Shown: positions 26,527 to 36,339, counted from the first letter of the stretch. The stretch is DNA of 64,000 nucleotides from Alicyclobacillus fastidiosus (GCF_026651875.1 NZ_CP104067.1:3348001-3412000); one strand, 5' to 3'. Numbers and translations are program-made. The notes: a model not told the origin generated them from the letters alone.

Positions 26527-27930
26527 TTACTGGTCAATGTAATGTTCTCTCAACAGTTCCGCATGCATCTGTTGCACTGCAGCTTGCGGAGATAGCTTGC
26601 CGAGAATTGCTTCATCGCCATATTGCCAGACGATGTTCTGCGCATTGGTCCAATTCGCGTTGATGAGCGGTTGATAGCCATATTTAACGCCGATTTCTCT
26701 CGCATTTGCATATCCCTGCTGCAACTGAGGGAATGGGTTTTTCCAGTACGAACTAATTGGTTCTGGGTCACCGTGATCCATATTTTCGTCTGAACCTACT
26801 GAGGTTAGTTGATACTTTCCATTTGTCATGGTGTAATCGATTCCCTTCACTCCGAGAGAACCAAGTACTTCACCGGGCTGAGTATTCCACCATTCCAAGA
26901 AATTGAACGCTAACGCCTTGTCCGGTGCATTGGATGGGATGGCGAACACGCTCGTGTCTCCCATGGACACTAGGGGCTCTCCATCAGGACTAGTGGCTCC
27001 GGGTAACGCTTCTGCATCAAAGGAAGCGCCAGCACCTTGCGTTTTCGCTAAGTTATTCAACATCGGAACCCAGGCATCCCAATATACGAACATTCCCACG
27101 CGCCCTGATAAAAAGAGGTTTCGTTCGTCAGCCGTACTATTCGTCACGAAGTTCGGATCTAGCAATTTGTCCTCATATAGTTTGTTCAGCCACGTATATA
27201 CGGGAATTGCAGCGGATGTTGCGTAGGGAATAGTCAGTTTCCCATTTTGCATCACATAACCTTCTTTAAGTCCAACAGCACTCATAAATGGCTCGATGTC
27301 ATACAACGAGGACAATGTTAAACCGTAGGCGTTTTTTTTCTCTTTTATTGTTTGGAAAACGGTAAAATATTGATTTAGAGACTTTGGCTGAGAAAGTCCT
27401 AACTGTTTCAACCAGTCCTCACGTACAATAGGCATGAGCGCACCTTGGTACTTGACGGGTACACCATAGATTCCTTGCCCGTTTGGGCTCGAAAGCTTGA
27501 TATCATCCCACTCGTATTGCGGTACCACCTTAGGGTTGCCCAACACGGACGAATGTTGAATTTGACTTTGTAAGTTCGTCACTTCTCCATTTTTCGCGAG
27601 CTCCGATAGACTACTCCCTTCGGTGTATACCACATCAATTTTTTGTCCAGAGGCCAGCATTGTCATCAATTGCTGATCATAATTATTTCCGGTTGTGCTG
27701 ATCAACTGCACTTTACAATGTAAGGCTTGTCCAATCGCGTTCGCAAACGCGGTGTTTTCCTGCGGGGTTTTTCCGCCTATGACGCCGGTAGCGATTGTCA
27801 ACGTAGGTTCATTTGAAACGTTGTTTGAATTTGGGGCGGAGCCAGACTGAGTATTTCCACATCCAACTAAGGCAGTTGCCAGCACTGATGTTGTTATTAC
27901 TGTCATAGCGCGTCGATAACTTGAACGCAT
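26527..27930 (-). CDS. Extracellular solute-binding lipoprotein (ABC importer)
   Basis: This protein of about 467 residues has an N-terminal lipoprotein signal: a basic start (MRSSYRRA), a hydrophobic core and a lipobox ending in LVGC (about 20-23). It should be anchored outside the membrane and bind the transported solute. The mature part resembles large sugar-type binding proteins of Bacillota (for example DWLKQLGLSQPKSLNQYF). ATG at 27930 has AAGGGAG upstream. It lies 42 bases after the LacI gene and before the two permeases. The ligand is unknown; the PHP and GDPD neighbours suggest a phosphodiester or derivative. Confidence 0.85.
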   Translation of the reverse strand: MRSSYRRAMTVITTSVLATALVGCGNTQSGSAPNSNNVSNEPTLTIATGVIGGKTPQENTAFANAIGQALHCKVQLISTTGNNYDQQLMTMLASGQKIDVVYTEGSSLSELAKNGEVTNLQSQIQHSSVLGNPKVVPQYEWDDIKLSSPNGQGIYGVPVKYQGALMPIVREDWLKQLGLSQPKSLNQYFTVFQTIKEKKNAYGLTLSSLYDIEPFMSAVGLKEGYVMQNGKLTIPYATSAAIPVYTWLNKLYEDKLLDPNFVTNSTADERNLFLSGRVGMFVYWDAWVPMLNNLAKTQGAGASFDAEALPGATSPDGEPLVSMGDTSVFAIPSNAPDKALAFNFLEWWNTQPGEVLGSLGVKGIDYTMTNGKYQLTSVGSDENMDHGDPEPISSYWKNPFPQLQQGYANAREIGVKYGYQPLINANWTNAQNIVWQYGDEAILGKLSPQAAVQQMHAELLREHYIDQ

Positions 27931-27972
27931 ACAAGTCACACTCCCTTATAATCTATACAATCAATTCCATTG

Positions 27973-28980
27973 TTAACAAGACTCACGAATCACTAATTCC
28001 GCTGGTATGATTTTGTTCGTAACAAGAGTCGATGGATCCCTAATCCGTTCAATTAACAGCCCTGCTGCTTCACGCCCTAAACGTTCGGCGTTTAAACGCA
28101 TTCCCGATAACGGAGGAGAGAATTCGGATGAAAACACTGAATCATCACTGAAAGCAATGACTGACAAGTCGTCTGGAATTTTGAGTCCCATTTCTGCGAC
28201 TGCACGATAAACTCCGAGCGCCATCTTATCCGTATCTGTCGCTACAGCTGTAATCTCTGGATACGCTTTCAACATCTGTTTCATTCTTGTATAACCAAAT
28301 TCCACTGACGTGAGTGAATCATCGCGATCCAGTACCAGTTCAGGATTCATTTCTAGACCTGCATTCCGATACGCGAGTTCATATCCCCAGGTTCTGTCTC
28401 TTGCTACAGTACGAGAGCGAAAAGAATTCAAAAAGAGTACGTGCCTGTGGCCTTTCCCAATAAGGTAAGCGATTACACATTCGGCAACACTAATGTTATC
28501 GTTATCCACATATGGAATTTGGTTGATATAGTCTCCCGCCGGCCTCCCAACCACGACCAGAGACGTCCCATTGGTCATTCTTTCTTTAATTCTTTTGTCA
28601 TTTACCTCGGGGTCCAGAATGATTTCACCATCTGTAGGATCAGAGGCCATAAATTCAACTTTACTTAAGTATTCTGATGAGAGAGTATTCACTAATAATC
28701 TATAGCCATGTTCGTAGCATTCTTGTAACGCTCCGTTTAAAAGGGACAAGTGAAACTGACTAAATTTCATCCGTTCTGCTGGCATATTTAACCCAATTAT
28801 TCTAGTCTCTTTGGTTGTCAATGTCCGCGCCCAGTAATTGGGTTTAAAATTCAATTTATCGGCTGCCGATAGTACCCTCTCGACTACGTCGGGACTAACA
28901 TATCGTTTTCGACTAAATACATTGGATACAGTTCCTTTTGACACTTTAGCAATTTTCGCTACCTCATCAATGGTTGCCAC
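27973..28980 (-). CDS. LacI-family transcriptional regulator (1)
   Basis: This 335-residue repressor has an N-terminal helix-turn-helix (ATIDEVAKIAKVSKGTVSNV) and hinge (AADKLNFKPNYWA) followed by a periplasmic-binding-protein-like effector domain. The start is GTG at 28980 with GAGGGGGAA upstream. As the first gene of the transporter unit it probably controls its own operon. Candidate operators lie directly upstream (29009-29018 and 29087-29096), and a perfect version lies before the GDPD gene (30673-30684). The effector is probably the imported compound or a breakdown product. Confidence 0.9.
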   Translation of the reverse strand: MATIDEVAKIAKVSKGTVSNVFSRKRYVSPDVVERVLSAADKLNFKPNYWARTLTTKETRIIGLNMPAERMKFSQFHLSLLNGALQECYEHGYRLLVNTLSSEYLSKVEFMASDPTDGEIILDPEVNDKRIKERMTNGTSLVVVGRPAGDYINQIPYVDNDNISVAECVIAYLIGKGHRHVLFLNSFRSRTVARDRTWGYELAYRNAGLEMNPELVLDRDDSLTSVEFGYTRMKQMLKAYPEITAVATDTDKMALGVYRAVAEMGLKIPDDLSVIAFSDDSVFSSEFSPPLSGMRLNAERLGREAAGLLIERIRDPSTLVTNKIIPAELVIRESC

Positions 28981-29008
28981 GAATCTCTTCCCCCTCGCTA
29001 CATATATT

Positions 29009-29096
29009 AAAACGGTTTTGTGGCTTTGTATATATAAAAATTTAAAAATTATGATATTTCATAGGCCATGAAACCTAGTTAAGAAAAAACCGATTT
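29009..29096 (-). promoter_or_regulatory. Two candidate LacI operators upstream of LacI(1) unit
   Basis: AAAACGGTTT (29009-29018) and AAACCGATTT (29087-29096) each differ at one position from the perfect palindrome AAACCGGTTT found upstream of the GDPD gene. Central CG with A/T-rich arms is typical of LacI-family sites. Their spacing (78 bases centre to centre) would allow looping or dual binding at the operon promoter. Confidence 0.5.
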
Positions 29097-29251
29097 AATT
29101 ATATGACCACTTTCTCTAACATTTTCATCCACCACTATGCCAGACACAAACGATTGCCTTCGGCAGAGTGGAACGTAAAGTACGGACGTCTCTCTTCCGT
29201 CTCCCCTTAACCTGACAATCCCCAACTCTTGCATTATCAATGCGAACATTC

Positions 29252-29917
29252 TCAACTAGGTTCGTTCAAGGCTACACTTTTCACACTGGACAAACTCTGA
29301 ATGTCAGCGAGTAATACGGGAGAACATGAAAGCTTTTTGACCATCATTTCAATTGTTAAGTGCTTATTCTCCGAAGGACGAATAAAATTGATGTGATAAT
29401 TTGAAACTTTTATCCCTGCTCTCTCAATAGCCTCCATAATCCCTCTTATGCCCGTCGAGTTATCTTCCACAAGTATCGTCAATCGAACTGTTTTGGGGAC
29501 AAAGACGGTAACACGACTCAAAAGTTCTAAGGCGATCAGGACAAGAGCCGTCGCCCCGAAGGCTATTTCATACATTCCTCCTCCGACAGCCAATCCAATT
29601 CCCGAAGTCGTCCAAAGACCAGCGGCCGTCGTTAATCCTCGAACCGCTTGGCGCTGGACAATAATGGTTCCAGCCCCTAAAAATCCGATGCCGCTCACCA
29701 CTTGGGCCGCTATACGACTAGGGTCAAGACTAATTCCCTTGACATCGTTCACGTCGGAGAATCCGTGCTGTGAGACGAGCATGATAAGGCAACTGCCAAT
29801 GGCCACCAAGAAGTGCGTCTTCAATCCAGCTTCCTTTTGTCGACTCGTCCGTTCATATCCAATGAGAGCACCACACGTACCCGCGACCACCATCCGAAGT
29901 AAAAATTCCCAGTTCAC
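29252..29917 (-). CDS. MgtC/SapB-family membrane protein
   Basis: This 221-residue protein of the MgtC/SapB family has four to five hydrophobic helices in the first two thirds and a soluble ACT-like C-terminal domain (from about residue 145). Typical motifs are GALIGYERTSRQKEAGLKTH (about 16-35) and IGFLGAGTIIVQR (about 78-90). MgtC proteins influence ATP synthase and Mg2+ or phosphate homeostasis; here the role is unknown. The GTG start has GGAGG just upstream. It follows the GDPD gene by 34 bases, so the two are probably co-transcribed. Confidence 0.85.
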   Translation of the reverse strand: MNWEFLLRMVVAGTCGALIGYERTSRQKEAGLKTHFLVAIGSCLIMLVSQHGFSDVNDVKGISLDPSRIAAQVVSGIGFLGAGTIIVQRQAVRGLTTAAGLWTTSGIGLAVGGGMYEIAFGATALVLIALELLSRVTVFVPKTVRLTILVEDNSTGIRGIMEAIERAGIKVSNYHINFIRPSENKHLTIEMMVKKLSCSPVLLADIQSLSSVKSVALNEPS

Positions 29918-29951
29918 TGGTCATACCTCCATCTAAAATGTGCAGATAAGC

Positions 29952-30647
29952 CTACACCTTGACTGAATATTTCGTTTTTGATATTAAAGAGACAAGAGTC
30001 GTCAGACGGTTTGTTGTAATCGCATCGACGCCTAGATTGAGTAGTGACCTCATGTGTTCTTTGTCATCTACAGTCCAACACGAAACGCGCAGTCCCCGCT
30101 CATGCATATGGTTAAGAATTGTGGAATCAAGGAACTTCCATTCCGGATTAAAAAAATCTACATCTAACGATGTTAACAGTTCGTCAGTTGGCAATTCTCT
30201 TTTATTCCAAGTCAAACCCGTCTTAACCTCTGGCAGCAACGCCTTTACTCTTTTAAGCGAAGGAATGTCCCCTGTCACAACCAGAAATCTTTCCAAAGAG
30301 GATTGGCGACGGAGAATTGCGGTCAAGATTTCCGGTACGTTTTTGTCCACAAAATCAAGCATGAACGGAAGGCTTATTTCATCAAGCACTTCTTCTAATA
30401 GTGGTATTTGATAGGATTCAAGTCTAATTCTACAAATTTCATCCCAAGTGAGTTCGGAAATACTTTTAGAATGTCCCCAAATTCTATCCAACGTCCTGTC
30501 ATGCAATAATACGGCTCGACCGTCACGTGTAATCCTGATGTCCGTCTCCAACATGTCCGCCCCACTAGCTACCGCCGCGTGAAATGCAGGAAGCGTATTT
30601 TCCGGGTGCTGATAACAGTCGCCGCGGTGTGCAATCGATTTTGTCAT
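29952..30647 (-). CDS. Glycerophosphodiester phosphodiesterase
   Basis: This 231-residue cytoplasmic GDPD has AHRGD (6-10), HPENT (14-18), the metal-binding ETDIR (34-38) and the general-acid region LLHDRT (48-53), all in their normal places at the N-terminus. It releases glycerol-3-phosphate and an alcohol from phosphodiesters such as glycerophosphocholine. There is no signal peptide, so it needs an imported substrate, consistent with the ABC transporter unit downstream. ATG is preceded by GGAGGCAA. A perfect LacI-type palindrome lies 26-37 bases upstream, suggesting joint control with that unit. Confidence 0.9.
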   Translation of the reverse strand: MTKSIAHRGDCYQHPENTLPAFHAAVASGADMLETDIRITRDGRAVLLHDRTLDRIWGHSKSISELTWDEICRIRLESYQIPLLEEVLDEISLPFMLDFVDKNVPEILTAILRRQSSLERFLVVTGDIPSLKRVKALLPEVKTGLTWNKRELPTDELLTSLDVDFFNPEWKFLDSTILNHMHERGLRVSCWTVDDKEHMRSLLNLGVDAITTNRLTTLVSLISKTKYSVKV

Positions 30648-30672
30648 CGCGTTGCCTCCAAATTGTCGGTTC

Positions 30673-30684
30673 TAAACCGGTTTA
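30673..30684 (-). promoter_or_regulatory. Candidate LacI operator before the GDPD gene
   Basis: TAAACCGGTTTA is a perfect 12-bp palindrome with a central CG. Its core matches, with one difference each, two sites upstream of the LacI(1) gene. Its place close to the GDPD start suits repression at the promoter. Confidence 0.55.
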
Positions 30685-30919
30685 CTAATTGGCGTTTGGC
30701 GTCCAGGAATATCGAAGCGATCTCAAATTGCATGCGTACGATATCTAAGTCACTCATTCATTTAATGAATACTCAGGCTTTTCGTTTGTCCAAAATAAGA
30801 CCATACTAGGACATATCTGCAAGGGTCTCGCGTGATGATTTAGTTATGTAAGCGTTTTCTGACGGAGGCATCAAATTTATGTCATTATAACTGGGGACAC
30901 TTTACTCGTCAATATTAGT

Positions 30920-31150
30920 GCAAGTAGCGATTTGAGTAGTAAGGTGGACACATATGCCAAAAACGGTTGTGCAGTTTGCGCAAGACCAAGCCCTCTTCAG
31001 TTCCAAAAACAACTGAGACTGCAGGAAGCCCGGCGCCTGTTATTATCCGAGTCAACAGATGCCGCTGATGTCGCTTTCCGGGTTGGCTATCAAAGTCCGT
31101 CGGGTTTCGGTGTCGGCATACTCCCAGAAATGCTCCTGTCCAACAACACC
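30920..31150 (+). pseudogene. AraC-family regulator fragment
   Basis: The plus-strand frames hold SPLQFQKQLRLQEARRLLLS and DAADVAFRVGYQSPS, the two helix-turn-helix motifs of an AraC-type DNA-binding domain. The sensor domain is missing and the end is frameshifted after QSPSGF. A short non-functional relic. Confidence 0.75.
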
Positions 31151-31181
31151 CGGTCAAGTTTGTGCTGTCCGTCTTCAAGAT

Positions 31182-31289
31182 GACCCGTCTCGAACAATCG
31201 GTGTTGCTTTGCAGTCCTTCAAGTCGGCATCTCCCGCCGCCAAAAAATTCATTCAGTGTACGAAATCATGGATAAGAAGCACTATTTAG
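31182..31289 (+). pseudogene. Probable LysR-type regulator C-terminal tail
   Basis: The frame ending at 31289 reads SRTIGVALQSFKSASPAAKK and then FIQCTKSWIRSTI. The IGVA...SPAA+KFI pattern resembles the very C-terminus of LysR-family regulators. Only about 35 residues remain, joined directly to the AraC relic. Tentative. Confidence 0.4.
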
Positions 31290-31396
31290 CTAACGGAGTG
31301 AGGACAAAAATACACTGATCATGAATGAGTTCCTACGTCACTAGCCTCTCCGTTCGTTGAATAGGCTAGACTTGGTTCGAGTGCGAAAACACAATA

Positions 31397-31440
31397 AGGT
31401 GAGTGTCACAGGTCGTCGACAGACCCAGTGACACTCACCT
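31397..31440. other. Perfect 13-bp hairpin
   Basis: AGGTGAGTGTCAC (31397-31409) pairs perfectly with GTGACACTCACCT (31428-31440) and further pairing is possible inside. There is no T run, so it is not a standard terminator. It separates plus-strand regulator relics from the minus-strand xylose genes. Confidence 0.6.
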
Positions 31441-31560
31441 AACATATTTTGTGAAACACTATATTAGAAATGCAATTTTAATCGTCTTTACCCTACTGGT
31501 CCGCCTTTGATGTTACTAAGTAACCACGGTTTGTTCATTAACAAAGATGAATACGAGTCG

Positions 31561-31695
31561 TCAATTTTTAGGACTAACCTCGTAGCGCAGTTTGGCACCT
31601 CTTTTTTCGCGGTTTCGCAAGTCCATTTCAATTTGCTCCAGGCTCCTTCCCTTCGTCTCGGACACGTATTTCCCGACGAAGATGATAGCCGATTG
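31561..31695 (-). pseudogene. Tail of a sugar-porter MFS transporter
   Basis: The frame encodes SAIIFVGKYVSETKGRSLEQ and then IEMDLRNREKRGAK, the end of the last helix and the conserved PETKGRS-type motif of sugar:proton symporters (XylT/AraE type). All other helices are missing. Its place just downstream of xylB suggests it was the xylose transporter gene of the operon. Confidence 0.65.
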
Positions 31696-31879
31696 TCCTG
31701 TCCGACGTGCCGAGTCACCAGCTGTTGCTGAATACGCATACATGGCATCTGAGTCGTGAAGTCGTGTGACGGGTTGCATCCGCTTCCACACAACTTGAAT
31801 GTCGCCCGCTCGATGAGCGCCCACTTGCACACCAAGCGAGCGACATCCAATCATGACTTACATAACAAGGAAATTGCGT

Positions 31880-33418
31880 TTACCAAGTAGACACTTCACG
31901 GAAGTGTGGTTTAAGAGATTCGTACAAGGCCCCATACAATCCATACGCCTTCTCGTATACTGAAACGTTGCGAGGCGCTGGTGTAATGCCTTCATCCGTG
32001 CGAATCAATGTGTCGCAGGCAGTTTGAACGTCCGTAAAACACCCTGCGCCAACTCCTGCTAGAACCGCTGCCCCGAAAGCCGGCCCCTCGTTCGCCTCTA
32101 CCGCAAAGACGGGCTGCTGGAATACATCCGCTTGAATCGATTTCCACAGTTCGCTGCGCGCTCCACCGCCGGATACCCGGATTTCTTCAACGGGCAAATC
32201 TAGTGCGCGAATCAACCGAAGGCAATCGTGTAAACTAAACGTCACGCCTTCTAGAATCGCCCGAATGAAGTGCGCCCGCTGATGCCGACCCGTGATGCCG
32301 AAGAACGCGCCGCGTGCGAGCGGATCGAGATGAGGTGTGCGTTCACCCATGAGGTACGGCAGATAGATAAGCCCCTCGCAGCCAGCTTCGACTTGTTCTG
32401 CCTCCATGCTCAATAGTTCATACGGATCACGCCCGATGAGCTTCGCTGTCGACTGCTCGATATGCGCAAACTCGTTGCGGAACCATTGTAGCGATCCACC
32501 GGCGGCCTGCGTGACGCCCATCACGTGCCAAGCCCCTGGCACTGCGTGACAAAACGTGTGCAACCGACCAGCTTTATCCTTCACAATCCCCTCTGCGTAG
32601 GCAAACACGACGCCTGAGGTTCCGATGGTACTCGACACAATCCCCGGGCGAACAATTCCATTTCCGACGGCGCCTGCAGCTTGATCCCCTGCGCCTGCAA
32701 CCACCTTGGTGCCTGGCGCGAGACCTGTAACTTCTGCTGCGTCAGCGGTGACCCCGCCAGTGACCTCGACAGATTCATAGACGTCTGGGAGCCAATCCAT
32801 CGGAATGGAGAGGGCCTCGCACATCTCCCTTGACCAGCGGCGATTCGCCACGTCGAGCAGCAAGGTTCCAGACGCATCTGATACATCCGACGCAAAAACA
32901 CCTGTCAGCCGATATCGGATGTAGTCTTTGGGCAACAACACTTTGTTAATCCGCGCATAGTTGTGAGGTTCATGCTCTGCAACCCACAACAGCTTCGTCG
33001 CCGTAAAGTTGGTGAGCGGCGGATTGGCAACCAGGCGAATCGTCTCGTCCAACCCGATTTCGCGCGTAATCCACTCACATTGCGCCTGCGTACGCTGGTC
33101 GCTCCAGAGAATCGCCGGCCGAATCACTTTGTCGTCCCTGTCGAGCAGGACCAAACTGTGCATTTGACCGGTCAGCCCAATTCCGGAGATTGAGTCGGCG
33201 GGAAGTCCCGAACTCGCTAAGACGTCCCGCACCGCCAGACACGTGTTTTCCCACCAAACTTCAGGGTCCTGTTCTACGTGCAGCGGCTTGTTCTGCTGAT
33301 AACCATACTCTCTTGTCGCCTCGGCGAGCGTAATTCCGGAATCGTTTATCAACACGACCTTGACTCCAGATGCGCCAACGTCGATACCGATTAACCCTGT
33401 TGCGTGACGGTTTTGCAT
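31880..33418 (-). CDS. xylB: Xylulokinase
   Basis: This 512-residue FGGY-family kinase phosphorylates D-xylulose with ATP to xylulose-5-phosphate. The N-terminal phosphate loop (GLIGIDVGASGVKVVLIND) and the substrate region GLTGQMHSLVLLD are present, with QMH and ILWSDQRT typical of xylulokinases. Further signs are AGAGDQAAGAVGNGIV (about 240-255) and the C-terminal ATP site VSGGGARSELWKSIQADVF. Complete family length, intact frame. It lies seven bases after the truncated xylA gene and before a sugar-porter remnant, so it is the only intact gene left of a xylose operon. It may still process xylulose from another source. Confidence 0.95.
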   Translation of the reverse strand: MQNRHATGLIGIDVGASGVKVVLINDSGITLAEATREYGYQQNKPLHVEQDPEVWWENTCLAVRDVLASSGLPADSISGIGLTGQMHSLVLLDRDDKVIRPAILWSDQRTQAQCEWITREIGLDETIRLVANPPLTNFTATKLLWVAEHEPHNYARINKVLLPKDYIRYRLTGVFASDVSDASGTLLLDVANRRWSREMCEALSIPMDWLPDVYESVEVTGGVTADAAEVTGLAPGTKVVAGAGDQAAGAVGNGIVRPGIVSSTIGTSGVVFAYAEGIVKDKAGRLHTFCHAVPGAWHVMGVTQAAGGSLQWFRNEFAHIEQSTAKLIGRDPYELLSMEAEQVEAGCEGLIYLPYLMGERTPHLDPLARGAFFGITGRHQRAHFIRAILEGVTFSLHDCLRLIRALDLPVEEIRVSGGGARSELWKSIQADVFQQPVFAVEANEGPAFGAAVLAGVGAGCFTDVQTACDTLIRTDEGITPAPRNVSVYEKAYGLYGALYESLKPHFREVSTW

Positions 33419-33425
33419 AGAAACG

Positions 33426-34020
33426 TCATTCCACTTCTAATAAGTATTGATTGAGCTTTGCGAGCAGCAATTCCTGACGTCCAGACGTCGTGACCGCAAA
33501 CTTCTTGTCGATAATGTAGTCTTCGAGCGATTGTAAAGTTGCCTTGCCACTGACGATCTCTTGTCCAATTCCACTCTGATAGCTCCGATAGCGCTCCTCG
33601 ATGAACGAATCAAAGACTCTCTCCTCGACAAGCTTTGCGGCGACCTTCAGTCCGCGGGCGAAACTGTCCATGCCGACGATGTATCCGTAGAAGAGATCGA
33701 TCGGAGTCATCGATGCGCGACGGACCTTGGCATCGAAGTTCAGGCCCCCGGAATGTAGCCCACCGTTCTTCAAAACTTGATACATCGCAAGCGTCGCACT
33801 ATACATATCTGTCGGGAACTCGTCTGTGTCCCATCCCAGCAACGGGTCGCCTTGGTTTGCATCTACAGACCCGAGCATCCCGTGGATTCGGCTCACATAC
33901 AGCTCGTGTTCGAACGTATGTCCCGCGAGTGTCGCGTGGTTTGCTTCGAGATTAAGCTTAAATCGATCCGCCAACCCGTACGTCTTCAAAAACGCGAAAA
34001 CCGGGACGGGATGGGGATCA
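33426..34020 (-). pseudogene. xylA: Xylose isomerase, C-terminal part only
   Basis: From about 34020 the frame reads [33 protein letters not shown] and [17 protein letters not shown], which are metal-binding and substrate regions of the C-terminal half of xylose isomerase. About 200 of the usual 440 residues remain, and the upstream sequence (about 34020-34060) no longer matches. No start with a ribosome binding site exists. The N-terminal half of the barrel, with catalytic residues, has been lost, so this cannot convert xylose to xylulose. Confidence 0.9.
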
Positions 34021-34059
34021 GCGGGATCAAAAAGAAGCTTGGTCCCATCTCGGATTAAT

Positions 34060-35121
34060 CCTCATTAGCACTGCGATGGTCACTGCAAGTACACGAAACT
34101 GGATGCATTGGTTTCCTCAAAGTCCACAACTGCGACTCGCGATCCCGTTCGCGATTGTCATCGTCATCACCGGGATAAAATTGTATGGGAACGTGCACTT
34201 CCCTATCGGAATCATCTGTTTCGTACGGTTCATGCCTCTCGTAAAAACGGTTTTAACGATACGCCAACCAATGTGCACGCTGTAAAGAAGCATCTAATTG
34301 AGGATTGTCAACTTGATACACATGGACATGGTGGGTTCGAGGATTGGAATAAGCAACCATGTGCAGGCTGAAGTCCTACATAACTTATTTCGATTTCCCT
34401 GTACAGGGGTTAAAGAATACACAGGCTTGAGGTGAACTGTCGTGCGACGGAAAAAACAAGTCTTTTCGCTACGTAATATATCCTCATCAATTAGCTCCAA
34501 CTGAGCGTCAACATTTTACATAAAGATACCTCCATTGGTTTAGAGCCCTTTGATTTGCCAAAGCACAATCCGGAACTAATATTCGTATTATTGTATTAAA
34601 ATGCACAATTGTGGCGATGAGCCTCTTAAACATTCGCCCCTTTTTGTCCAAGTAGATTGCGAACTAGACTGTCATGAAAATAGTGGGTATGGCATTTATA
34701 GCGGACCCGCTAGTGATAGTCGATTGGTTACCTTATTGCGTACCCCATGAGGAACTTCCGTCCGTGTAATATTTCCTATAGAACGCAATACAAGATTATA
34801 CCGGAGCTTGATCTAGTTCATCATTAAGAAGGAAACTCTAGAAATATCGACCCGATCCTTTCGTACATTATTCAGTACAGGCGACGTATTGCCGAAAAGA
34901 GCCGACTATCCACTTATCGAATAGGAAAACAGGTTCCTCTACAAAGCACCGAAATTAAACTTCAGATATTAAGATTTCTACTTCACGACATTCTGCCGCA
35001 GAACGGAGCATTCCATCAATAAATTTCATGCATACCAACTTTCCGGTGGTGCCGTTCGATAGGTAATCATTCTGGTACAATAGTGCCAATCAACATTATC
35101 CGGTGAATGGAGTCGAGCAGC
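34060..35121. other. Long non-coding or degenerate stretch
   Basis: About one kilobase lacks a supported gene. A histidine-rich plus-strand frame (34108-34371) may be a relic of a coding sequence but matches nothing recognised. A perfect palindrome CCCTGTACAGGG lies at 34397-34408. The loss of the xylA N-terminal half occurred at the left edge of this stretch. Confidence 0.4.
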
Positions 35122-36339
35122 ATGTCTAACGAACGGAAAAAGAACTCGGAGAACTCTTCAAAAACGCTATCTCTTTTCGATGAAGGTACGATGCACGAGT
35201 TACTGATGGAAGATTTAATGTTGGAATCAATGGATGAACCACAGACGACCAATAAATTGAAAGCTGCCAATTCGGAAACGGATGATACGGATGTTGCACC
35301 TACCCTTGGCGAATGGAAGCGTCTTTACGAGGCCGCAATCGAGTTTCGTGATTTGGCAGCTTGGAACTTGCTTTATGAAGACCAGCTGTTCGGAGTGGTG
35401 AATCCGGAAGATGGAGAAGTGGGCTATTGCAGTGTGATGGGGGCGAGCGGCGAGTTCCACGCCATCGCAATATATCGTGGGGGCGAGGGACTCCTGTCTT
35501 ACGAGCGGATGAAACGACAGGGTGATGATGCCAAACACGACGGACTAGGCGACCCGGATGTGTTTTTAGGCCAAAAAGCCCTCATGGCCTCGTTTGAGGG
35601 CAGTAAGGATGTGGACAGGCGGGATCGCGAAGTGTTTAAGGCGCTTGGACTTCGTTTTCGTGGGAATCATGCATGGCCTATTCTCAGAAGCTATGAGCCA
35701 GGGTGTGTGCCGTGGTTCCTGAACGCAAAAGAGTGCCGGTTTCTAACTCATGCTTTAGAACAAACTATTACAGTCATTCAGCGAGTCAAGGAGAATCCGA
35801 ATCTTTTCGATGAAAGGCCAGGTTGCATTCTGACGCGCACGACGATGAATAGCGACCAAACCAGTGAGTGGGTCGACCAGTGGCTAACTTGGTCTTCCCT
35901 TGAGGATGAGATTAATGATACACCTATTATGTACCCTTCTGTCGAAGTCGATGAAATGCGCCTGAAACGTGCTATGCGATCCGGGAGATCGTCCGGCGTG
36001 TGGGAAGTGGATATTTTTTATGCTCCGTTTTCCGTTCATGATGGTGCTGGTGAAAGACCATATTTTCCGCGCCTTATGCTGTGTGTACACCATAGTTCAG
36101 GTATGATTTTATCCGCTCATCCCGCTGATCGGGATGCCGAGGCTTCCGAGTTCGTAGAGCAGTTTGTGAGTACAATTGAACAACACGAGGTTTATCCTGA
36201 CCAGATTGTCGTTAGGCAACAGAGTGTGGCTGAATTGTTCTATACCATCGCCGATGTCATAGATGCAGAGTTGCTCGTGGCCGATTTTCTTCCAGGTATC
36301 GAAATGGTCAGAGAAGAAATGTTAGGATTTATGGGGTAA
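35122..36339 (+). CDS. Conserved protein of unknown function (DUF6930/DUF7309-like)
   Basis: This cytoplasmic protein of about 405 residues is acidic at its N-terminus. It appears to have two alpha/beta domains: the first with EVGYCSVMGASGEFHAIAIYR and the second with VWEVDIFYAPFSVHDGAGER and LMLCVHHSSGMILSAHPAD. It resembles large Bacillota proteins annotated with DUF6930/DUF7309 domains; that label is from memory and unverified. ATG at 35122 has GGAG eight bases ahead, better than the ATG at 35107. No membrane segment or signal is seen. Neighbours give no clue. Confidence 0.7.
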   Translation: MSNERKKNSENSSKTLSLFDEGTMHELLMEDLMLESMDEPQTTNKLKAANSETDDTDVAPTLGEWKRLYEAAIEFRDLAAWNLLYEDQLFGVVNPEDGEVGYCSVMGASGEFHAIAIYRGGEGLLSYERMKRQGDDAKHDGLGDPDVFLGQKALMASFEGSKDVDRRDREVFKALGLRFRGNHAWPILRSYEPGCVPWFLNAKECRFLTHALEQTITVIQRVKENPNLFDERPGCILTRTTMNSDQTSEWVDQWLTWSSLEDEINDTPIMYPSVEVDEMRLKRAMRSGRSSGVWEVDIFYAPFSVHDGAGERPYFPRLMLCVHHSSGMILSAHPADRDAEASEFVEQFVSTIEQHEVYPDQIVVRQQSVAELFYTIADVIDAELLVADFLPGIEMVREEMLGFMG

